From the NCBI RefSeq assembly GCF_022229005.1, contig NZ_JAKKFD010000082.1, positions 1 to 64,000 of the forward strand: DNA of 64,000 nt, given 5' to 3'. Below are positions 16,427 to 23,595 of this stretch, one piece after another (positions within the stretch are counted from its first letter, which is position 1; every line of letters begins with the position of its first letter). A program made the translations under genes and the position numbers. The notes below the pieces were generated by a model. That model did no database searches. It was not told the origin of the DNA and saw only the letters and a list, made by a program, of their open reading frames with translations. This DNA comes from Micromonospora trifolii. Lineage in GTDB: Bacteria; Actinomycetota; Actinomycetes; Mycobacteriales; Micromonosporaceae.

Positions 16427-16980
16427 CGGTCATGCGACGGGCGTTGGAATTCCTCTTCACTCGGGCTCTGCGGTCCCGGCTGGGCATTGCGCTGGCGATC
16501 GGGGTGGTGGTCGTCGGCGTGCTCGGGGCGACCCGGCTGATCTCCAACCCGGTCGACTCAGCGGATGGGTTGAGCAGCCGTCCGGATGGGCCGATCGTCA
16601 CCGTGGATCCGACGGCCGGCGACGACGGGCTGCTCAACAGTGCGGCGCCACCTTCACCCGCGACGTCGCCCGGCGCCCGCACACCCGAACAGACCGCCGA
16701 CCGCTTCGCCAAGGCCTGGCTGGGCCGTCCCGGGATGACCACCGAAGAGTGGCAGGCTGGCCTACGGCCACTCTCCACGCCGGCGCTGAGGGAGAAGTTG
16801 ACCGGCGCCGAGCCCGAGAGCGTGCCGGCCGAGAAGGTCACCGGTCCGCCAACAATGCGAGAGCGGACCGAAACGTTCGTCGAGTTGCTGCTCCCCCTTG
16901 ATGCCGGCGGGCTCCGGTTGGAGCTGGTCACCTCCGATGATGGTTGGCTGGTCGACGTTCTGGACTGGGAGCGGCCGTGA
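16423..16980 (+). CDS. Membrane-anchored NTF2-fold protein (VirB8/TcpC-like)
   Basis: 185 residues from GTG 16423, coupled to the preceding stop (GTGA). One helix at about 20-38 (LGIALAIGVVVVGVLG) is followed by a 45-residue disordered linker and then a compact domain (from TPEQTADRFAKAWL to DDGWLVDVLDWE). Its helix-rich start and beta-rich end, finishing with a W-x-V-x-x-L-x-W strand, are typical of NTF2-like domains, as found in VirB8 and TcpC. Such proteins stand on the outer face of the membrane and brace type IV channels. It overlaps the hydrolase gene downstream by four bases. Confidence 0.72.
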   Translation: MTVMRRALEFLFTRALRSRLGIALAIGVVVVGVLGATRLISNPVDSADGLSSRPDGPIVTVDPTAGDDGLLNSAAPPSPATSPGARTPEQTADRFAKAWLGRPGMTTEEWQAGLRPLSTPALREKLTGAEPESVPAEKVTGPPTMRERTETFVELLLPLDAGGLRLELVTSDDGWLVDVLDWERP

Positions 16981-18155
16981 GCGACGTTGGTAGCGCCAAA
17001 ACCCGCCGCGGTCCCCTCCGGCTCGGTGTGGTCGCCGCGGTGCTCACCGGGATGCTGCTTCTACTCTGCTGCACCGGCGGCACCGCGGCGTTCTTCCTCA
17101 CCGGGCTCGGCGGCGACGACGCCGAGAACGTGGAGGCCTTGGCCCGGATGGAATGCGGACCGGCCCGAGCGGTCAATATCGCAGGCAAGCTGCCGCGGTT
17201 CACCGAGTACGGCGACACCCAGGTCCGCAATGCCGCGATCATCATCAAGGTCGGCCAGGACATGGGCGTACCCTCCCGAGGCTGGGTGGTCGCCCTCGCC
17301 ACCGCGATGCAGGAGTCGGCCCTACGCAACCTGGCGAACAGCGGCGTTCCCGCATCCCTGGCCCTGCCGCACGAGGGGGTTGGCGCGGACCACGACTCGC
17401 TGGGCCTGTTCCAGCAGCGGCCGGGGTGGGGCAGCGTCGCCGAGCGGTTGACCCCCGCGTACGCGGCCCGCAAGTTCTACGAGAAGCTCGTCAAGGTGGA
17501 GAGTTGGCAACGCCGACCACTGACCGCAGTCGCCCAACGGGTGCAGGTCAGCGCATATCCGGATGCGTACGCCAAACACGAAGAGGTAGCCAGCCGGCTC
17601 GTGGACGCGCTGGCCGGCGGCGCGGCCCGCACCGTCGAGATCAACGGCAAGGCGGTGTGCAACGCGGCCGAACGCGGTCAGATCGCGGCCTCCGGCTGGA
17701 CCGCGCCGATCCCCGGCGGAGTCGGCTCCGGTTTCCGCACCACCAGCCGTCCCAGCCACAACGGTGTCGACATCGGCGCGGCCAAGGGCACCGAGATCCG
17801 CGCGGCAGCGACCGGTCGGGTGCTGGTCTCCACCTGCGACGAGGACCACCGCGGCCGCCAGGACTGCAACGTGGACGGCTTCCCCGGCAAGGGTGGCTGC
17901 GGCTGGTTCGTCGACCTGCTGCACGCCGGCGGCTACATCACCCGCTACTGCCACATGGTGGTCCAGCCCTTCGTCAAGAAAGATCAGATCGTGACGGCCG
18001 GTCAGGTGATCGGCAAGGTCGGCAGCAGTGGCAACTCCTCCGGCCCGCACCTGCACTTCGAGGTGCACCTGCGCAACGACCGCAACGCGTCCGGCGCGGT
18101 AAACCCGGTCCCGTTCATGCGCGAGCGGGGCGCCCCGCTGCGCGCCGCTGAGTGA
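16977..18155 (+). CDS. Bifunctional cell-wall hydrolase: lysozyme-like plus M23 endopeptidase
   Basis: 392 residues from GTG 16977, overlapping the previous stop (GTGA). A membrane helix lies at about 15-42. Residues about 85-200 are lysozyme/transglycosylase-like (MQESALRNL carrying the presumed catalytic Glu, then DSLGLFQQRPGWG). The C-terminal M23/LytM domain has the zinc ligands in SHNGVDIGA (H-x3-D) and GPHLHFEVH (H-x-H), with an extra Cys-rich insert (CDEDHRGRQDCNVDGFPGKG) between them. Such VirB1/TcpG-like enzymes open peptidoglycan locally so that a secretion machine can cross it. All zinc residues are present, so it should be active outside the membrane. Confidence 0.9.
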   Translation: MSDVGSAKTRRGPLRLGVVAAVLTGMLLLLCCTGGTAAFFLTGLGGDDAENVEALARMECGPARAVNIAGKLPRFTEYGDTQVRNAAIIIKVGQDMGVPSRGWVVALATAMQESALRNLANSGVPASLALPHEGVGADHDSLGLFQQRPGWGSVAERLTPAYAARKFYEKLVKVESWQRRPLTAVAQRVQVSAYPDAYAKHEEVASRLVDALAGGAARTVEINGKAVCNAAERGQIAASGWTAPIPGGVGSGFRTTSRPSHNGVDIGAAKGTEIRAAATGRVLVSTCDEDHRGRQDCNVDGFPGKGGCGWFVDLLHAGGYITRYCHMVVQPFVKKDQIVTAGQVIGKVGSSGNSSGPHLHFEVHLRNDRNASGAVNPVPFMRERGAPLRAAE

Positions 18156-18168
18156 GGCCACCGCGGTC

Positions 18169-18768
18169 ATGACCGGACCACTGCCCGACCCGTTCGCCGA
18201 CCAGCCCGACTGGGCACCGCAGCCGCCGAGACCCCTGGCCATTGTTCCCGCGACCGAGCGGGTCGAGCTACGGGGGCAACGGGTGCTGGTCGGGCTGCCC
18301 GGGATGGGTTGGCGCGGCGACCTGCGCGCGGACGACCGGGTGGTGCAGAGCGCCCGAACCTACGTGCCGGTGATCCCCGAGCACGAGTGGTACCGGGCCG
18401 AAGCCGACCAGGTCGAGGTGTTCGCGCCGCTGGTGCCGGTGGAGCGGGTCTGGGTGGAGACCATCGGCAGCCGACCGGGATTGGACGACGCCCGGGACAC
18501 AGGGATCCGGCTGGTATCGCTGGACGGCCCGGCACACCGGACCCCCACGCCGGTCTTCGAGGCGGACGCGGTCACCGGTCGGCGGGTGGTGCACGTCGAG
18601 GGCGGCCTGGAGCACCGCGACCTTCGAGCGGTCACCGAGACCTACTCGGGCGCCGAAGGAGACATCTGCGTACGAATCACCCCCGAAGTGGAGTGGTATC
18701 GCTGGGCCTGGCGCGGTCAATCACCCACGACCCTTGAGGTGCCGGTTCACCTGCTTTGGATCGAGTAA
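18169..18768 (+). CDS. 199-residue soluble protein, unknown family
   Basis: ATG 18169, 13 bases after the hydrolase gene and clearly in its operon. There is no signal peptide or membrane helix. The sequence is rich in V, E, R and W (for example GLPGMGWRGDLRADDRVV and VPVIPEHEWYRAEADQVEV) and looks like an all-beta domain. A similar EHEWYRAE / EVEWYRWAW pattern recurs near residues 65 and 180, suggesting two related halves. Nothing is recognised, so it is a candidate accessory subunit of the secretion-like machine. It converges on the next gene with only six bases between the stops. Confidence 0.72.
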   Translation: MTGPLPDPFADQPDWAPQPPRPLAIVPATERVELRGQRVLVGLPGMGWRGDLRADDRVVQSARTYVPVIPEHEWYRAEADQVEVFAPLVPVERVWVETIGSRPGLDDARDTGIRLVSLDGPAHRTPTPVFEADAVTGRRVVHVEGGLEHRDLRAVTETYSGAEGDICVRITPEVEWYRWAWRGQSPTTLEVPVHLLWIE

Positions 18769-18774
18769 GTCTGC

Positions 18775-19329
18775 TCAGAATTGCCCGGCCTTACATACCC
18801 GCCAGCCGTCTTCGCGCCGTGTCTCAAATCGCCAACGCTGGCGATCGCTCTGCGATACCCCGTCCACGTAGGCCGAGAGAATGAGGTCGACCTCAACGTT
18901 TGCGGAATCACCTTGCCGCTGAATTGAGAAGTCCTCCCAACTTGTCGAGATCTTGGTGCTGAACCGGAGTTCACGCGCTATCAGATCCTCCCGGAGTTGC
19001 CGCAGACCTTCGATATCTGCACCGCCTTGACAGACAAACTCGCTTGCTCTCGTGTCGTCCCGGTCTGCCAAAAACGACTGAATGTAATTGGCCACCACTA
19101 CGTCTGGCGTGCTGCGGTCGGGCGTCGAGGCGCGGTTGTACCAAACCAAGGCGGTGGCGACTCCGCCGAGGCAGAGCAGGGCGAGCACGCCGGCGACGAC
19201 CGTGAGCACTGTCCGCATCCGGCGGCGTGGCGGCTGCGGTGCCGGCGTTGCCGGGGCGGGCGGCAGCTGCTCGGACGGTGTCCGCTGGGCCGGTACGCGG
19301 GAGACCTGGGAACCGGCGGGGGGCTGCAC
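18775..19329 (-). CDS. Membrane-anchored protein with extracytoplasmic NTF2-like domain
   Basis: 184 residues from GTG 19329, eight bases after AGGAGG; a GTG three codons earlier overlaps that ribosome site. A Pro-rich cytoplasmic N-terminus is followed by basic residues (RRRMR) and one helix (about 40-60, LTVVAGVLALLCLGGVATAL). The domain after it (VVANYIQSFLADRDDTRASEF to EDGWRVCKAGQF, with two Cys) resembles DUF4878/NTF2-like extracytoplasmic domains. It is the only minus-strand gene inside the secretion-like block. Its codons are clearly less GC-rich than those of its neighbours, which may mean recent arrival or relaxed selection. Confidence 0.75.
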   Translation of the reverse strand: MQPPAGSQVSRVPAQRTPSEQLPPAPATPAPQPPRRRMRTVLTVVAGVLALLCLGGVATALVWYNRASTPDRSTPDVVVANYIQSFLADRDDTRASEFVCQGGADIEGLRQLREDLIARELRFSTKISTSWEDFSIQRQGDSANVEVDLILSAYVDGVSQSDRQRWRFETRREDGWRVCKAGQF

Positions 19330-19533
19330 TGATTCCACCTCCTGAAGTTATCGGCTGGACGCTCCGGAGCCAATGCCTCAGATCCAGCGGATCGTGACGG
19401 ACCCCTCCCCACCGGTGAGATCCACGACAACACCGGCGCAGCGCCGAGGCACCTCCCGGAGGAGGGCCGTCGGCTGGGATACCGTCTCTGCTTGGGGAGG
19501 GGTTGCCAACCTCGGGTAGAGGGGGTGGACGCG

Positions 19534-22086
19534 GTGGCCGGTCCGAAGGCTCGCACGAACCGCGCCGCAGCCCTGCACCGTCGGGCGGCGGCCGTCGCGA
19601 CCGCAGCTGCTGGGATCCTCGACGAGACGCGGCCGGCTCCGGCCGATCAGCGCCGCCAGTACGAGGTGGCCGACCGGCTCCGCACGGCTGCGGCCGTGCT
19701 GGCTCCGGGCTGGTCGGGCGCGGCGCTGGACTCGCTCACAGTGGACTCGCCGGCGGGTGATGGTCCTCCGCCGTTCGTTCGGGTCGGTACTGCGGCGCCG
19801 TTTGACGACGCTCGTTTCCCCGCGTTGGTGCCGCTTGTCGGCACGGGTCACCTCAGCGTGGACGCTGACGCGCGGGAGCCGCGGGTGGCGGGGTTGCTGC
19901 GGGCCGTACTTCTGCGGTTGTTGGGTGCGGCACCTGCGGGTGCCCTGCTGATTCGCGCGGTGGATGCCACAGGTGCTGTGCTGACGCCGTTCGGGGCGCT
20001 CGCGGATGCTGGCCTGTTCCCGCCGCCGGCGGTGGACGTGGCGGGGTTGCGCGTGGTGCTGACCGAGGCGGAGCAGTGGGTGACGCCGGGGGCGAGTGGG
20101 CGGCGTCGTCACGATCGGACGTTGTTGCTGGTGGTGGCCGCGCTGCCGGAGTCGACCGGCCCGACCGATCTGGCGCGCATCGAGACGTTGGCCGAGCAGG
20201 GGCCGGCTGCTGGGCTGCATCTGGTGGTGGCTGGTTGGCCGCCCGCCGGCCCGTACTCGGCCCGAGCACCGCTGCCGCACACCACTTCGCTGGCGCTGCG
20301 TAATGCGTACGCGCTGCTGGGCGATCCGCCGGGGGCGTCGTTCGCCGGGCCGGGCGCCGATCCGCCGGGCGGTTTGAACTCGCCGGTCTTCGTCGAGGCG
20401 GACCCGCCGGCCGAGCTGGTCGACGCGGTCTGTCGGCGGCTCGCCGAGCAGGTGGAGGCGGGTTCCCGGTTGGCGTTGGGTGCTCTGCTGCCGCCGACGG
20501 GTGAGCAACTGTGGGAGTCGGACTCGGCCGACGGGCTGACCACTACCGTCGGCGATGCGGGGGGCCGGTCGGTGCCGCTGGGCTTCACCGAGTTGACCCC
20601 ACACTGGCTGGTGAGTGGCCGGTCCGCTGCGGGTCGGGCCGCGTTCCTGACCACCGCGTTGCTCGGCTTGGCCGCCCGGTACGGCCCGGACGACCTCGCG
20701 TTCTACCTGGCGGATCTCGGCGACGGCGAGTCCTTCGTGGAGTTTCTGCAGACCGAGCGGGACCGGTCGTGGGTGCCGCAGGTGCGCGCGGCCGCGATGG
20801 CCGCCGACCGGGAGTACGTCCGGGATCTGTTGGACGAGTTGACGGTCGAGGTGCAGCGCCGCACGGAGGCGGGCGCCCGGGCCGGGGGGCAACGCTTCGC
20901 TGAGCTGCGTCAGCACCAGCCGCTGCCGCGGATCGTCTGTGTGGTGGACAATGTGCCGCTGCTCTTCGCCGAGCGGGACCGGCTGGCCGCCGAGGTGGCC
21001 GCCCAGTTGGACGGGCTGGCCCGGGCGGGTCGGGCGTACGGCGTGCACCTGGTCCTGGCGGGCGCGGGCGAGTTGGGGTTGAGTGCGCGCGCGGATGCTG
21101 GTCATCGGGATTCGGTGCTCGGGCAGTTCCCGGTGCGGGTGGCGCTGCCGGGTGGCAGTCCGGTGTTGGAGCCGACGAACGACTCGGCGGCCGGTCTGCC
21201 GGTGGGCAGCGCTGTGGTGAACACGGCCGGCGGGCTCGGTGGCCCACGGGGTGCGATCCGGGGTCACGAACGGTTGATTCGCCACCCGGACCCGCAGGAT
21301 CATCCGGAGGTCGTGGAGAAGCTGCGGCACGAGTTGTGGGCGGCCCGTCCGGCCGGGTCGGTGCCGCCGGTGGTCTTCGCGGGTTACGCCCGGCCGCTGC
21401 TGGGCAACGATCCGCGCCACCGGGCGGCCCTGGCGGGGCAGGCGCACGGCCCGGCCGCCCTGCTGGGTCGGGCGGTTGACGTGGCCCGCTCGACGGTCGC
21501 CGTGCCGCTGGGGCCGGCGGCCGGGCGCAACCTCGCGGTGCTGGGCTCGGGTACCGCGGCGGGTGGGCTGTTGGCGACGGCGGCGCGGAGCACGTCGGCT
21601 CACCACGCACCGGGCGGTGCCCGCTTCCTGGTGGCGGCACCGGACCCGGGTGCCCGGGCACTGGCCGAGGCGCTGACGGCCGATTTGGCGGCCCGGCATC
21701 CGGCCGAGTTGGTGGATCTGCCGACACTGCTCGCTGACGCGACCGACGACCTGCCGACGTATCTGGTGGTCTTCGGTCTGGACCGGCCGGGTCCCCGCGA
21801 GCTGCCGGTGGACCGGCTGCGCTCTCTCCTGCGGGATGGGCCGCCGGCGGGGCGGCATCTGCTGGGCTGGTGGCGTGCGGTGCCACCGTTCGCCGCGTTG
21901 TTCGAACCGGCGGGCGAGGTGGACAAGCTTACGGCGGTGGCCGTGCTGGACGTGCCGGTCGCGCAGCTCACAGCGGTCTTCGGTCGGCCGGTCGAGTGGC
22001 AGGTGCGCCCCGACCGCGCGGTGCTCTGGGACGGCCCGGACGAGCGGGGCACCGTCCTGGTGCCGTTCGCCGACGAGGCCGGCTGA
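19534..22086 (+). CDS. Large FtsK/EccC-like protein with degenerate nucleotide-binding motifs
   Basis: 850 residues from GTG 19534, eight bases after GAGGGGG; GTG 19525 is possible. The middle follows the FtsK/SpoIIIE layout of EccC closely: where EccC has a P-loop and Walker B, this protein has SGRSAAGRAA (about 361-370) and VCVVDNVPLLFAERD (Asp472-Asn473). Thus the P-loop Gly-Lys-Ser/Thr and the Walker B Glu are gone. A second P-loop-like site (LAVLGSGTAAGGLLA) is also altered. An N-terminal helical region (RRAAAVATAAAGILDE) may mediate oligomerisation. It is probably a non-hydrolysing scaffold derived from an FtsK-family pump. It could be a coupling-protein relative for the upstream machine; that is inference. 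Confidence 0.75.
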   Translation: MAGPKARTNRAAALHRRAAAVATAAAGILDETRPAPADQRRQYEVADRLRTAAAVLAPGWSGAALDSLTVDSPAGDGPPPFVRVGTAAPFDDARFPALVPLVGTGHLSVDADAREPRVAGLLRAVLLRLLGAAPAGALLIRAVDATGAVLTPFGALADAGLFPPPAVDVAGLRVVLTEAEQWVTPGASGRRRHDRTLLLVVAALPESTGPTDLARIETLAEQGPAAGLHLVVAGWPPAGPYSARAPLPHTTSLALRNAYALLGDPPGASFAGPGADPPGGLNSPVFVEADPPAELVDAVCRRLAEQVEAGSRLALGALLPPTGEQLWESDSADGLTTTVGDAGGRSVPLGFTELTPHWLVSGRSAAGRAAFLTTALLGLAARYGPDDLAFYLADLGDGESFVEFLQTERDRSWVPQVRAAAMAADREYVRDLLDELTVEVQRRTEAGARAGGQRFAELRQHQPLPRIVCVVDNVPLLFAERDRLAAEVAAQLDGLARAGRAYGVHLVLAGAGELGLSARADAGHRDSVLGQFPVRVALPGGSPVLEPTNDSAAGLPVGSAVVNTAGGLGGPRGAIRGHERLIRHPDPQDHPEVVEKLRHELWAARPAGSVPPVVFAGYARPLLGNDPRHRAALAGQAHGPAALLGRAVDVARSTVAVPLGPAAGRNLAVLGSGTAAGGLLATAARSTSAHHAPGGARFLVAAPDPGARALAEALTADLAARHPAELVDLPTLLADATDDLPTYLVVFGLDRPGPRELPVDRLRSLLRDGPPAGRHLLGWWRAVPPFAALFEPAGEVDKLTAVAVLDVPVAQLTAVFGRPVEWQVRPDRAVLWDGPDERGTVLVPFADEAG

Positions 22087-22114
22087 TCGGGTGGCGCGCA
22101 TGGAGGGGGTCGAG

Positions 22115-22834
22115 GTGGATCCGAACGCGACGGTGACCGGGCCGGGGCGGCAGCGGGCCGCCGCGGCGACCGGGGACGCCCCACAGCGGGCCGTCGAGCC
22201 CAGCACGGCCTGGACGGAGTATCTTGCGGCCGCCCGCCAGCTGGACGGGGTACGCCGGAGCGCGGCTGCCGCCGCCGGGGAGCAGGTCCGGTCGGCGGAG
22301 GCCGCCCGGGAGGAGTTGACGGTGGTCCGTACCGGGCTGGCGACTCAGCAGGAACGGCTGCGCGAGTTGGGCGTACCGGCGATCTCCCTGGTGCCGTCGC
22401 CGCCGGAGCTGACCGAGGCGGCCCGGTCTATGGCGGGTGGTCCGGCGGCCGTGTTGGCAGCGCTGCGGACCGCGCGTGGTCGGGCCGAGGCGGCGGACGC
22501 GGCGCTGACCGCGCGCCGCCGGTTCCGGCCGGGGTCCTGGCCCGCCCGGGTGCGCAACCTCCTGGTGTACGGACCGTTTGCGCTGCTGGTGCCGCTGATC
22601 CAGGTCGTGGTTCTGGCGGCGACGGGGGTGGGACCGGCCACCGTGGCGGCGTTGATCTGCGGGCTGCCGATGCCGGCGGTCGCGTTCGTCGCCGGCTGGA
22701 TCGGCATCGGACGGTTGTTCCGGGTCAGCCCCACCGAGCGGCTGGACCGTACTGTGCGTTTCGGCGCGTTGGTGTGCCTGGTGCCGGCGGTGCTGGCCAC
22801 GGCCGGCCTGCTGTTGGCCCTGCTCGCCGGCTGA
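22115..22834 (+). CDS. Coiled-coil membrane protein, unknown family
   Basis: 239 residues from GTG 22115, five bases after GGAGGGGG; ATG 22100 and GTG 22091 are also possible. The first ~120 residues are Ala/Glu/Arg-rich helix (AAAAAGEQVRSAEAAREELT) likely to form a coiled coil, interrupted by SLVPSPPELTEAARSMAGG. Three or four membrane helices follow (LLVYGPFALLVPLIQVVVLA, ATVAALICGLPMPAVAFVAG, ALVCLVPAVLATAGLLLALL). It starts 28 bases after the FtsK-like gene and should share its transcript, suggesting that it tethers that protein to the membrane. It ends before a hairpin shared with convergent folE. Confidence 0.75.
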   Translation: MDPNATVTGPGRQRAAAATGDAPQRAVEPSTAWTEYLAAARQLDGVRRSAAAAAGEQVRSAEAAREELTVVRTGLATQQERLRELGVPAISLVPSPPELTEAARSMAGGPAAVLAALRTARGRAEAADAALTARRRFRPGSWPARVRNLLVYGPFALLVPLIQVVVLAATGVGPATVAALICGLPMPAVAFVAGWIGIGRLFRVSPTERLDRTVRFGALVCLVPAVLATAGLLLALLAG

Positions 22835-22892
22835 CCCGCCGGGCTGAGAAGCTGTCGGGCCGGAACGATCCCGGGCGGGGTTCGGAAACGCA

Positions 22893-22929
22893 ACGGCCGG
22901 CCGTCCCGGATGGGGTGTCGGCCGGCCGT
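22893..22929. terminator. Bidirectional hairpin between convergent operons
   Basis: acggccggccg (22893-22903) and cggccggccgt (22919-22929) are perfect complements around a 15-base loop. The hairpin lies between the end of the secretion-like block (22834) and the convergent folE stop (22944), and could end both transcripts. Confidence 0.7.
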
Positions 22930-22943
22930 GGTGCGTCGGAGTG

Positions 22944-23561
22944 TCAGCGGGGGATGATCAACGCCATCGCCTCGGCCCGCGACTTGGAGTCGCTCTGCAG
23001 GATGCCGCGTACGGCCGACGTGATGGTCTTGGCACCGGACTTCTGGATGCCGCGCATCGCCATGCACATGTGCTCGCATTCGAGCACGACGACGACGCCG
23101 CGTGGTGCGAGCTTGCTCATCAGCAGGTCGGCGACCTGCGAGGTGAGCCGCTCCTGCACCTGCGGCCGACGGGCGAAGACCTCGACGAGTCGGGCCAGCT
23201 TGGACAGGCCGGTGATCCGTCCATCGGGGCCGGGGATGTAGCCGATGTGCGCACTGCCCCGGAAGGGCAGCAGGTGGTGCTCGCAGAGGCTCATCACGTC
23301 GATGTCCCGGACGATGACCAGCTCTTCGTGGTTGGCCTCGAAGGTGGTGCTGAGCACCTGGGCCGGGTCGACCCGCAGGCCGGCGAAGAGTTCGGCGTAC
23401 GCCCGGGCGACCCGTGCCGGGGTCTGCTGGAGTCCGTCGCGGTCCGGGTCCTCGCCGACCGCGATCAGGATCTCGCGGACGGCCTTCTCGATCCGGCCGA
23501 GGTCGACAGCGTCCTCGACGGGGCGGCCGGTCAGCTTGCCGCTGATCAGCCGCGCGGCCAC
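22944..23561 (-). CDS. folE: GTP cyclohydrolase I
   Basis: 205 residues from GTG 23561. It converts GTP to 7,8-dihydroneopterin triphosphate, the first step of folate synthesis. The zinc ligands are in LCEHHLLPF (Cys and His) and in ECEHMCM (second Cys); active-site sequences HIGYIPG, LSKLARLVEVFARRPQVQERLT and GVVVVLECEH are all present. It follows ftsH by 34 bases on the same strand, the common actinobacterial order ftsH-folE. The rest of the folate genes (folP-folB-folK), usually close behind, begin 13 kb downstream. Confidence 0.96.
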   Translation of the reverse strand: MAARLISGKLTGRPVEDAVDLGRIEKAVREILIAVGEDPDRDGLQQTPARVARAYAELFAGLRVDPAQVLSTTFEANHEELVIVRDIDVMSLCEHHLLPFRGSAHIGYIPGPDGRITGLSKLARLVEVFARRPQVQERLTSQVADLLMSKLAPRGVVVVLECEHMCMAMRGIQKSGAKTITSAVRGILQSDSKSRAEAMALIIPR

Positions 23562-23595
23562 GTAGTCCAGCTCGTCGTCGCCGTCGGGTCGTTGC

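Noticed and set aside
19534..22086. FtsK-like gene as a decaying pseudogene
   Set aside because: The frame is open for 850 codons with strong GC3 bias and a good ribosome site; only the ATPase residues have changed.
19378..22206. 942-codon open frame antisense to the FtsK-like gene
   Set aside because: Arg/Gln/His-rich shadow caused by high GC; no domain, no ribosome site, and the sense frame has clear codon bias and an FtsK-like layout.
10304..22834. Secretion-like block as a complete integrative conjugative element
   Set aside because: No integrase, relaxase, replication gene, tRNA-borne attachment site or flanking direct repeats could be found.
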